From Elusimicrobiota bacterium (GTDB lineage Bacteria; Elusimicrobiota; Elusimicrobia; UBA1565; UBA9628): a DNA stretch of 38,273 nt. Where the stretch lies: positions 1-38,273 of the forward strand of contig JACRNU010000103.1 of the NCBI GenBank assembly GCA_016234805.1. The letters run 5' to 3'. A model generated the notes under the pieces. The model did not search any database and had not been told where the DNA came from. It was given only the letters and a program-made list of their open reading frames with translations. Of the stretch, positions 10,262-17,746 are shown piece by piece. How positions within the stretch are numbered: the first letter of the stretch is position 1; every line of letters begins with the position of its first letter. A program made the position numbers and the translations under genes.

Positions 10262-13114
10262 CTATTCAACCGTGTCAGTCGCGGGCATGGCCCCCTCATC
10301 CGAGGGAGGCAGGAGATCCTCCTCGTTCGGCAGCGGCTGGGGGGCCGGCTGCTCCTCAGGGACCGGCCTGGCTGCGGGCTTGGGCTTCTTCTTGGGAGCC
10401 GCGGGTTTTCCGAGCTTGGATGCCGCGGGCTTCCGGGCAGGCTGGGCCTTGCCCGCCAACAGCTCCTTGGCCGCGGGATTCTTGCCCACCACGGTCTTGG
10501 CCGCCAGGCTCACCTCGAAGAGATACTGGACCGGATCGCGCAACGCGGCGCTCCCAGGACCGGGAGTGAACTTGTACTGCACGAAATAGGTGCTGGAATC
10601 CATGGCCCCGGCGGTCCACTCCTCCTTGCTCCCGTCCCCGGGGCTCGAAGGGAAGGAATACTGCATCCACGCCAGGATGGTCCCCCGTCCCCCGCCGAGA
10701 GGATAGGCCTTTGCCAGCTCGACGGCGTCCTTGCCCGGATCAGGCATCGGCGAGGATCCCGCCGCGGCCGCGCCTCCTGGCGGGATGTCCGCGGCCGGGG
10801 CAGTCCCACCTGTAGGGGCGGATCCTCCGCCGGGTTCCACGGACGCCGCGTCCGGGCCCGGGCCCTCCTCGGATTCAGGCTCGACAGGGACATCCCCCTT
10901 GCCGGCCTTGAACATCACTTTGAGATCCTTCGGGTCCTGGAAGAACACGACCCAGATGCCGACCACGGCCGCCAAGACCGCAGCGCAGGCCACGATCCAC
11001 ATCCAGGTCGGCCGCCGACGCTTCGGCTTGGGAGCGGTCGAAGCGGTGTCGGCAGGCTTGGCAAGGCGGGAGAGGAGTTCCCGTCCCCCTGTCATCGCCT
11101 CAGGTTCGAGCGGGGTCGGCACGGGCGTGGGTAAGGGCCTGGGACCGGGGGCGACCGGCAAGGACGATGCAGCGGGAGAGTAGGCCAGGGTGGCGGGAGG
11201 AGGCACCGAGGAACCGGCCCAAGGCATCGCCCCTGCTCCCGGCCCGGGCGCCGGGGTGACCGGCCGGCTGCCAGGGAATCCCAGTTCAGGAATCGGCATG
11301 GTCGGGACAAAAGGCGCGGGTGCCCTAAAGGGCTCTCCTGCGGGTGCCCTAAAGGGCTCTCCTGCGGGTGCCTGGGGGGCCACATCCCGGACGAGGGTCA
11401 AAGGAGGCTGAGGCTGGGGTTGTGGGATCGGGGGCGGGGTCATGGGGCCGGGCTGCTCCCGGGAGAATCCGAACGGTATCTGCGGTGCATCCCCGGGCTG
11501 CGGCAGAGGCGTCGTCTCGGGGGAAGACGGCAGGGGAGAGTCCTTCACCGCGGGGAAGCTGAACGGCGCCGGAGAAGGGCCTGCCGCCGGCTGGGAATCG
11601 GAACCCCCAGGAGACGGGGAGCCCGACATTCCAGGGAAATTGAATACCGCTGGAGGCGACGAAGCAGGCGGCTCCTGGATAGGCGGCGCCACGGCCCCGG
11701 CAGGAGGCCCCGAGGGGGCAACAGGGAAGCTGAATGGCTTCTCAGGGTACTGCACCGCTCCATCCAGCGCGGATGACTCGGATGTCCAGGGGGATGCCGC
11801 GGGCAAGGAAGGCTCTTCAAGCTTGGCTTGAGGCTGCGCCGCAGGTGGCGCGCCGAGGACGGGCAAGGGTGGCAGCGGCCCAGGACCTTCGGGAGCGGGT
11901 GTTGGCAGCGCTTGCGGCGCGGGTGAAGCAGGCGCTTGCGGCGCGGGCGAAGCAGGCCCTTGCGCCGCGGGCGAAGCAGCGCTGGGGGCCGGGGCTGAAG
12001 CAGCCCCTTTCTTCTTGAAAGTCTTGGTGGGCTTGAACTTGAGACCCGCTGCCCCGATCGGGGCATCCGGGAACGCGCTGGACAGAGCCTTTTGACTGGC
12101 CGGCGTATCCGCGGCAGGGGCCGGAGCCGGAGGAGGAGCGCTGACAGTCTCCGGCTGGCCGCTACCCATGTCCAGCGGAGGCGGCACGCCCGCGCCAGCA
12201 ACGCCGGGCGCGGGCAGGCCGCTGCCCGTTTCAGGCGGAGGCGGCACGCCCGCGCCAGCAACGCCGGGCGCGGGCAGGGGCGCGGCCTGAGCCGGAGGGA
12301 GCGGTTCAAGCGCGGGCAAGGCCATATCCGAGGCTCGGGAGTCTTGGGCTGGCGCTGCCTCGGGCGCCTGGGGCAGGGCAGATCCGGCCACGGAAGGCGG
12401 TTCGACGACCAGCGGAGCCTGCATCGCGGGCACGCCCGCGCCAGCCCCCTCCGGCGATCGGAGAACGGCCCCCGCCTCCGGGGACGGCGGCTCCTTGCCG
12501 CCAGAAACGCCGGGCACGGGCAGGGGCGGCAGTTCCGGGATCTCGGGAAGAGGGGGCACGGCAGCGGGCTCAGGCGCGACAACAACCGGTGGGGCGATGG
12601 AAGCAGGCGGCAAGGCCGGCGGGACCTGGGGAACTCCCGCGAGCCTGTCCATGAGCTCGTTCCTCTGGACCTCGAGTTCCCTGACGCGGCGAGCCAGGGC
12701 GTCGACCTCGGCCCGCAGGTCCCTGGCCTTCGCCTGCGCCCGCAGGAGCTCCTGCTGCCGGGTGACATCCCCCATGAGCTCGGAGGATGAATCCGCGATG
12801 GGCGAATTCTCGAGAAACTCGTAGAAGGACAAGCCCTGTTCGAGCGCATCCTCCCGGCCGCCGGATTCGGCAAGCTCCATCAAGGAATCGAAAACCATGG
12901 TCTCAGGCGCGTCCACGAAAGCGCTCGGCAGATCGGGCTGGCAGGAACCGGCGAGCTCGGGGATCTGCTCGGCGCACTTCCAGTCCCCCTCCTTCTCCCC
13001 CGGGACCTCTCCGACGCAGACCAAAGTCTCAGGCCGCAGACCCCCGACCTGAGCCATCTCATCGGCGCCCAAAGGCCCGACGAGCCTGGAATCCTTGAAG
13101 ACCCAATATCTCAT
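10262..13114 (-). CDS. large proline-rich membrane protein with N-terminal GYF-like domain
   Basis: About 950 residues, not matched to a characterised protein. Residues 1-52 (RYWVFKDSRLVGPLGADEMA) resemble the GYF_2/DUF4339 peptide-binding domain. Then comes an acidic stretch, a coiled coil (about 110-160, ARDLRAEVDALARRVRELEV), a Pro/Ala/Gly-rich low-complexity region of some 500 residues with internal repeats, one membrane segment (about 701-723, WIVACAAVLAAVVGIWVVFF after PKRRR) and a C-terminal domain with AWMQYSFPSSP, ending in a Lys/Pro and acidic tail. Topology is probably cytoplasmic N-terminus, envelope C-terminus. ATG 13114 (MRYW) is preferred over TTG 13129. Its role is unknown; the pilus neighbours hint at an envelope scaffold. 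Confidence 0.75.
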   Translation of the reverse strand: MRYWVFKDSRLVGPLGADEMAQVGGLRPETLVCVGEVPGEKEGDWKCAEQIPELAGSCQPDLPSAFVDAPETMVFDSLMELAESGGREDALEQGLSFYEFLENSPIADSSSELMGDVTRQQELLRAQAKARDLRAEVDALARRVRELEVQRNELMDRLAGVPQVPPALPPASIAPPVVVAPEPAAVPPLPEIPELPPLPVPGVSGGKEPPSPEAGAVLRSPEGAGAGVPAMQAPLVVEPPSVAGSALPQAPEAAPAQDSRASDMALPALEPLPPAQAAPLPAPGVAGAGVPPPPETGSGLPAPGVAGAGVPPPLDMGSGQPETVSAPPPAPAPAADTPASQKALSSAFPDAPIGAAGLKFKPTKTFKKKGAASAPAPSAASPAAQGPASPAPQAPASPAPQALPTPAPEGPGPLPPLPVLGAPPAAQPQAKLEEPSLPAASPWTSESSALDGAVQYPEKPFSFPVAPSGPPAGAVAPPIQEPPASSPPAVFNFPGMSGSPSPGGSDSQPAAGPSPAPFSFPAVKDSPLPSSPETTPLPQPGDAPQIPFGFSREQPGPMTPPPIPQPQPQPPLTLVRDVAPQAPAGEPFRAPAGEPFRAPAPFVPTMPIPELGFPGSRPVTPAPGPGAGAMPWAGSSVPPPATLAYSPAASSLPVAPGPRPLPTPVPTPLEPEAMTGGRELLSRLAKPADTASTAPKPKRRRPTWMWIVACAAVLAAVVGIWVVFFQDPKDLKVMFKAGKGDVPVEPESEEGPGPDAASVEPGGGSAPTGGTAPAADIPPGGAAAAGSSPMPDPGKDAVELAKAYPLGGGRGTILAWMQYSFPSSPGDGSKEEWTAGAMDSSTYFVQYKFTPGPGSAALRDPVQYLFEVSLAAKTVVGKNPAAKELLAGKAQPARKPAASKLGKPAAPKKKPKPAARPVPEEQPAPQPLPNEEDLLPPSDEGAMPATDTVE
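11316..11372 (-). repeat. 24-bp tandem repeat inside the proline-rich gene
   Basis: Two identical 24-bp units (11316-11339, 11340-11363) plus 9 bases of a third encode GEPFRAPA twice. The exact identity points to recent slippage or duplication in the low-complexity region. Confidence 0.9.
12183..12278. repeat. two copies of a 36-base palindromic element, 60 bases apart
   Basis: Identical 36-base copies at 12183-12218 and 12243-12278 lie within a 60-bp tandem unit. Each contains 9-bp arms GCCCGCGCC and GGCGCGGGC around a 10-base loop. On the coding (minus) strand each reads LPAPGVAGAGVP. A third exact copy is at 30862-30897 in another gene, and a partial copy lies near 12428-12444. Confidence 0.9.
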
Positions 13115-13215
13115 GGATGGACCCGGCAAACGGCCGGGAAGACAGGACCAGTATAGACGCCTGATGTTAAGTTTTCATTATCCCCGGGACAGGGCAGGGG
13201 ACGGATGGGAACCGG

Positions 13216-13680
13216 CTATTCCTCGACGACCTTGAACTCAGGGGGCTCGACCGTCTCCAGCGGCCGCTCCGAGGTGCTCTGGCAGCCGATGCAGTAGCGG
13301 GCGAAGGGAAGCGCGTCGAGACGCGCCTTGGAGATGCCCTTTCGGCACGACTCGCAGACCCCGTAGGAACCCTTCTCGATCTTCCGGAGCGCGGCTTCGA
13401 CCTGGTCGAGGACCGCGCGCTCGTTGTCCGACAGGTTGAAGAGGATCTCCCTTTCCAGGGACTGGCTGGCCTGGTCCGCGGCGTCCCCGGTCTCCTCGAT
13501 CTCGGTGACGGCCTGCTTCCGGACCGTGCTCACCAGGTCCTCGCGCATCTCGACGAGCTTCTTGCGGATCTGCGCGAGCTGGGATGCGGAGAAAACGACC
13601 TTCGCGGGAGCGGCCTTGCCCTTCTTGGCAGGCGCTTTTTGCGCTTTTTTCGCCGCGGGTTTGGGAGCTTTCTTCTTCAT
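13216..13680 (-). CDS. DksA/TraR-family zinc-finger protein with Lys/Ala/Pro tail
   Basis: 154 residues. The C-terminal half is a DksA/TraR C4 zinc finger: C109, C112, C130, C133 in CESC...YCIGC, preceded by the family coiled coil (LVEMREDLVSTVRKQ to LRKIEKGSYGVC). DksA-type proteins enter the RNA polymerase secondary channel; this one could also be a more distant relative (YocK/TraR type). Residues 2-27 form a Lys/Ala/Pro tail (KKAQKAPAKKGKAAPAK) like histone H1 tails, absent from E. coli DksA. MKKK at 13680 is chosen: it follows a -10-like TATCAT with a 9-base gap and leaves 29 bases to gltX. Last gene of the comEC-to-dksA run. Confidence 0.88.
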   Translation of the reverse strand: MKKKAPKPAAKKAQKAPAKKGKAAPAKVVFSASQLAQIRKKLVEMREDLVSTVRKQAVTEIEETGDAADQASQSLEREILFNLSDNERAVLDQVEAALRKIEKGSYGVCESCRKGISKARLDALPFARYCIGCQSTSERPLETVEPPEFKVVEE

Positions 13681-13689
13681 GGTCGGACC

Positions 13690-13695
13690 ATGATA
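13690..13695 (-). promoter_or_regulatory. -10-like box before dksA-like gene
   Basis: TATCAT on the minus strand ends 9 bases before the ATG. The -35 is weak (TTGCTT, 17-base spacing). It would allow separate leaderless expression inside the operon. Confidence 0.35.
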
Positions 13696-13709
13696 AACTA
13701 TTTCAGCAG

Positions 13710-15158
13710 TCAAAGCAATGCTGCCGCGGCCTTGAGTCTGCCGACAGATTTCGCCCTTCCCAGCACCTCCATCATGCCGAACAAGGTCGGTCCTTCGGTC
13801 CTGCCGCTGAGGGCCGTGCGCAGGGGGTGGAAGACCTGACCGGTCTTGAGCGCCTTGGCCTCGCAGTACCCCCGGATCTTCTCCTCCAGCGCCTTCTCCC
13901 CGTAAGGCTCGACACCTTCCAGCAGGCCGGCCAAGTCGAGAAGGACCTCTTTGACGCCCGGCTTCTTGAGCACGCCGTCCAGGGCCTTGGGCGTGAAGAC
14001 CACGTCCTTATAGAAAATCTCCACCCGGCCCGGGATGTCCGCGAGCAGCTTGCACTTCTCCCCCTCGAGCCCGACCGTGAGGTCCAGGGGCGGGTCCAGG
14101 GGCCCGGCCAAGCCGGCCGCCTTTAGGAAGGGCTCGGCGTGCCGCATCAGTTCCTCGTGGCCGAGCTTCCGCAGATGCTCGCCGTTCATCCAAGTCAGCT
14201 TGGTCTGGTCGAAGACCGCGGGGTTCTTCTGGCATCCCCCGAGGTCGAAGGTCTCGACGAGCTCGCTGCCGAAGAAGAGCTGGCGCGAATCCGTGGTGGA
14301 CCAGCCGAGCAAAGCGAGGTAGTTCCTCATGGCGGACGGAAGGAACCCGGCGGTCTTGTATTCGAGCACCGAGGTCGCGCCGTGCCGCTTGGAGAGCTTC
14401 GAGCCGTCCGGCCCGAGGATCATGGACAGGTGCGCGAACTTGGGCGGGGTCCAGCCCAGGGCGGCGTAGAGCAGCTGCTGCGCGGGCGTGTTCGACAGGT
14501 GCTCATCGCCGCGGATGACGTGGGTGATCTCCATGGCGTGGTCGTCCACGACGCAGGCAAAGTTGTAGGTCGGCCCGCCCGTGGCCTTCTGGATGATCAG
14601 GTCCGGCAGGAGCCGATTGTCGAAAGACACGCGTCCGCGGATCATGTCGTCGACCACGGTCTCACCCGTTTCCGGGATGCTGAACCGCACTGAGGGCTTG
14701 CGGCCCGCGGCCTCGTGTTCGGCCTTCTGCCGGTCCGTGAGCTTCTTGCAGCGGCCGTCGTAGACCGCGGGCCGCTTCTCCGCCACGGCCGCCTTGCGCA
14801 TGGCGTCGAGCTCTTCTTTCGTGCAGTAGCACGCGTAGGCCAGGCCCGCGTCGATGAGCTGCCGGACGCACTTCCGGTAGAGGTCGAGCCGCTTCATCTG
14901 GTAGTACGGCGCGTAGGGGCCGCGGTCCGTGGTTTCGTCCACCGGCCCCTCATCCCAGTCCAGGCCGAGCCAGGAGATGGAGTCGAGGATGGCGGTCACG
15001 GAGTCCTCGGTGGACCGGACCTCGTCGGTGTCCTCGATGCGCAGGATGAAAGTCCCCTTGTGATGCCTGGCGAAGAGCCAGTTGTAGAGGGTCGTCCTGG
15101 CGCCCCCGATGTGCAGGAATCCCGTGGGCGAAGGCGCGAAGCGCGTGCGGATGGTCAT
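13710..15158 (-). CDS. gltX: glutamyl-tRNA synthetase
   Basis: Class I synthetase charging tRNA-Glu; 482 residues, as usual. It has the HIGH motif HIGG (16-19, after FAPSPTGFL), LRIEDTDEVRST, the KMSKS variant KLSKR (about 254-258), and the nucleotide-site segment RGDEHLSNTPAQQLLYAALGW. The C-terminal anticodon-binding helices end in GRLKAAAALL. Whether it also charges tRNA-Gln cannot be judged. ATG overlaps the recN stop (ATGA), so translation is coupled to recN. Confidence 0.97.
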   Translation of the reverse strand: MTIRTRFAPSPTGFLHIGGARTTLYNWLFARHHKGTFILRIEDTDEVRSTEDSVTAILDSISWLGLDWDEGPVDETTDRGPYAPYYQMKRLDLYRKCVRQLIDAGLAYACYCTKEELDAMRKAAVAEKRPAVYDGRCKKLTDRQKAEHEAAGRKPSVRFSIPETGETVVDDMIRGRVSFDNRLLPDLIIQKATGGPTYNFACVVDDHAMEITHVIRGDEHLSNTPAQQLLYAALGWTPPKFAHLSMILGPDGSKLSKRHGATSVLEYKTAGFLPSAMRNYLALLGWSTTDSRQLFFGSELVETFDLGGCQKNPAVFDQTKLTWMNGEHLRKLGHEELMRHAEPFLKAAGLAGPLDPPLDLTVGLEGEKCKLLADIPGRVEIFYKDVVFTPKALDGVLKKPGVKEVLLDLAGLLEGVEPYGEKALEEKIRGYCEAKALKTGQVFHPLRTALSGRTEGPTLFGMMEVLGRAKSVGRLKAAAALL

Positions 15159-16825
15159 GTGCTCTCCAGGAGTTCTTGGGCGTGCCTGCGGCTGGCCGTC
15201 GTGGGCTCTCGGCCCCCGAGCATGACGGCGAGGGTCTCGAGACGGCGGCTGCGGTCGAGAGACTCGACGCGCACCGAGGTCCTCCCCCCGACCGTTTCCT
15301 TGACGACGTGCATGTGCCCGCGCCCGAAACAGGCCACCTGGGCCAGGTGGGTGACGCAGAGGATCTGATGGGTCCTGCCGAGCGCGGCCAAGCGGGCTCC
15401 CACGGCGCGGGCCACGGCCCCGCCCACGCCCGCGTCGACCTCGTCGAACACGAGGATTCCCCGCGCCTTCTGGGACGTCGGCTCCCTGCCTCCAGCCAGC
15501 ACGGTCTTAAGGGACAGCATCACGCGGGAAAGCTCGCCGCCCGAGGCCACGGCACGGAGCGGCCGGGCCGGTTCCCCGGGGTTGGCCGCGAGCAGGAACT
15601 CGACCGCGTCGCAGCCGGAGCGGCTGAAGCGGCCCTCCTCCATCTCCACGGCCACGGAGAACCCGGCATGGGGCATGCCCAGGCCCCGGAGCTCCTTGAC
15701 CAGGGTCTTCTCCATGGTCTTGGCGGCCTTGGCGCGGCCGGAGTGGAGCTTGTCGCAGGCCTTCTCCAGGACCGCCTCGGCCCGCTCGAGTTCGGGCTCG
15801 ACCTTGCCCGCGCGCTCGCCCGCGGTCTCCAGGGCATGGATCTCCGCGGCCAGGGCCGCGGCCCGCTCGAGCGCGGCCTCAACGGACCCGCCGTGCTTCT
15901 TGACGAGCCTCGCGAGGCTGTCGAGCCTCGAGAGGACCGCGTCGAGCCGCTCCGGGTCGAGGGGCACGGAGTCGCGGTAGCGGCCCAGGTCCCGCGCCAC
16001 GTCGTCGAGGACGCGCCGGGCGTCCTCCGCGGCCTTGGCGGAGGCCTCCATGCCCGGATCGAGACGCGCGAGATCGCCGAGCGCCCGCGAGACCTTGAGG
16101 AGGTCCTCCGAGGCCGAACCCTCGGCCTCGTAGAGCGCCCCGTAGGCGGCCTCCGCCAGGTTCCTGATCCGCTCCCCGTTCTTGAGCAGGGGGAGCTCCG
16201 CCGAAAGCCTGGCTTCCTCGCCCGGCTCGAGCTTGGCGTTCTCGAGCTCCGAGAGCTGGAAGCGGCTGAATTCGAGCCTCCGACCCCGTTCCTCATCCGA
16301 GAGCTTGAGGGCGTCCTGCTCCGCGCACAGGGCGGCCCAGCGCTCGTAGGCCGCGGCCGTGCCCGCGGCCTCGCGTCCGAGCCCGGCGTAGAGGTCCAGG
16401 GCCGCGAGTTGGGCCGAGGGCTTGAGCAAGGACTGGTGCTCGTGCTGGCCGTGGAAATCCACGAGCCCGTCCCCCCAGGCCGATAGCGCGGCCACGGGAA
16501 CGCTCTTCCCGTTGACCGAAGCCCGCGTCTTGCCCCCCGAGTCGAGCTCGCGCAGGACCGCGACCGGCTCCGTGCCGATGCCCAGGGACCGCTTCAGCTC
16601 TTCCGGGAAGTCCGCGGGGTCGAAGACCCCGCGCACGGAGAGCCTCTCACCGCCGGTCCGCACCCACGAGGCCGAGCCCCGGGCGCCGAGGAGAAAGCCC
16701 AGGGCCTCGATGAGGATGGTCTTGCCGGCGCCCGTCTCACCCGAGAGGATGTTGAGGCCTTCGGAGAAGGAGAGCTCGAGCTCCGAAACGACGGCGAAGT
16801 CCTTGATGGCCAGGGTCCGAAGCAT
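15155..16825 (-). CDS. recN: DNA repair protein RecN
   Basis: SMC-like ATPase for double-strand-break repair; 556 residues. Walker A GETGAGKT (29-36) after the N-terminal LAIKDFAVVSELEL, the HGQHEHQSLL motif, long central coiled coils, ABC signature ASGGELSRVMLSLK (about 425-438) and Walker B ILVFDEVDAGVGG (about 455), followed by the H-loop LCVTHLAQVACF. It lies 37 bases after nadK, an adjacency (nadK-recN) shared with many bacteria, and its stop overlaps gltX. Confidence 0.97.
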   Translation of the reverse strand: MLRTLAIKDFAVVSELELSFSEGLNILSGETGAGKTILIEALGFLLGARGSASWVRTGGERLSVRGVFDPADFPEELKRSLGIGTEPVAVLRELDSGGKTRASVNGKSVPVAALSAWGDGLVDFHGQHEHQSLLKPSAQLAALDLYAGLGREAAGTAAAYERWAALCAEQDALKLSDEERGRRLEFSRFQLSELENAKLEPGEEARLSAELPLLKNGERIRNLAEAAYGALYEAEGSASEDLLKVSRALGDLARLDPGMEASAKAAEDARRVLDDVARDLGRYRDSVPLDPERLDAVLSRLDSLARLVKKHGGSVEAALERAAALAAEIHALETAGERAGKVEPELERAEAVLEKACDKLHSGRAKAAKTMEKTLVKELRGLGMPHAGFSVAVEMEEGRFSRSGCDAVEFLLAANPGEPARPLRAVASGGELSRVMLSLKTVLAGGREPTSQKARGILVFDEVDAGVGGAVARAVGARLAALGRTHQILCVTHLAQVACFGRGHMHVVKETVGGRTSVRVESLDRSRRLETLAVMLGGREPTTASRRHAQELLEST

Positions 16826-16861
16826 CAGTCCCTCACGCTTTGGTCATGGCCGCGCCCGGGG

Positions 16862-17746
16862 TCACCGGCCCCCCCACTTGAGCTTCGCGCGGAGGATGTC
16901 GAAGTGGGTGAACTTCGGGTGCAGCATGAGCCGGAGCGTGCGGCGGTGCTCGGTGATCCGGACCTCGTCTCCCACGCGGACCGGGAAGTTGACCTGGCCG
17001 TCGAGCGAGGCCAGGACGCGCGGGGAGGCGTGACCCGGCCTGGTCTGCAGGGTCGCCACGAAAGGCCGGCGGGCGGGCAGGATGAGCGGCCTCTGCCCAA
17101 GGGTGTGCGGGCAGATGGGCGTCACCAGCACCACGTCGAGGCTGGGCGCCACGATCGGGCCCGAGGCCGCCAGGGAGTAGGCCGTGGACCCCGTGGGCGT
17201 GGCGATGATGATCCCGTCGCCGAAGTAATCCGCCACGAAATCCCCGTCCGACACGGCGCGGATGCTGATGGCGCGGGCCTGGTCCGCGCAGCGGATGACG
17301 CAGTCGTTGAGGGCGATCTCCGGGCCGAAGACCGTCTTGCCTCCGCGGAGCACCCGGACCTCGAGGAGCTCCCGCTGGACGAGCCGGAACCGACCCGCCA
17401 GGATATCGTCGCAGCATTGGCGGAACTCGGAGACGTCCACCGCGGTCAAAAAGCCCAGGCCGCCGGTGTTCACCCCGATCAGGGGCACGGAATACCGAAC
17501 AAGCGCGCGGGCGGCGCGGAGCATGGTGCCGTCCCCGCCGAGCACGATGGCGAGGTCCGCCCCGGACACGGCTGAGCCCGCGTTGGAGCCCATGACCAAA
17601 CGGACCCAGACCTTGCGCTCCCGGAGCAGGCCCACGACCATGCCGGCCACGGCCCTGGCCTCGGCCTTGGCCTCGTTGAGCAGGACCACGGCGGACCTGA
17701 CCTTGAGCGTTCTAGAGCGGGATGTCGATTTCGGCTTTTTCTCCAT
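16862..17746 (-). CDS. nadK: NAD kinase
   Basis: ATP (or polyphosphate)-dependent NAD kinase that makes NADP; 294 residues. It has GGDGT (70-74), IGVNTGGLGFLT, the NE/D-type segment ALNDCVI, and TPTGSTAYSLAASGPI, all diagnostic. The basic N-terminal extension (KKPKSTSRSRTLK) may be overcalled. The ATG lies 35 bases inside the end of comEC, suggesting coupling. Confidence 0.96.
   Translation of the reverse strand: MEKKPKSTSRSRTLKVRSAVVLLNEAKAEARAVAGMVVGLLRERKVWVRLVMGSNAGSAVSGADLAIVLGGDGTMLRAARALVRYSVPLIGVNTGGLGFLTAVDVSEFRQCCDDILAGRFRLVQRELLEVRVLRGGKTVFGPEIALNDCVIRCADQARAISIRAVSDGDFVADYFGDGIIIATPTGSTAYSLAASGPIVAPSLDVVLVTPICPHTLGQRPLILPARRPFVATLQTRPGHASPRVLASLDGQVNFPVRVGDEVRITEHRRTLRLMLHPKFTHFDILRAKLKWGGR

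Noticed and set aside
12092..12290. Regular repeats considered as a CRISPR array
   Set aside because: The repeats lie inside a coding frame, units are nearly identical including the would-be spacers, and no cas genes are present.
11190..13098. Several plus-strand frames opposite the proline-rich gene
   Set aside because: Gly/Arg-rich complements of Pro/Ala codons; no ribosome sites or domains.
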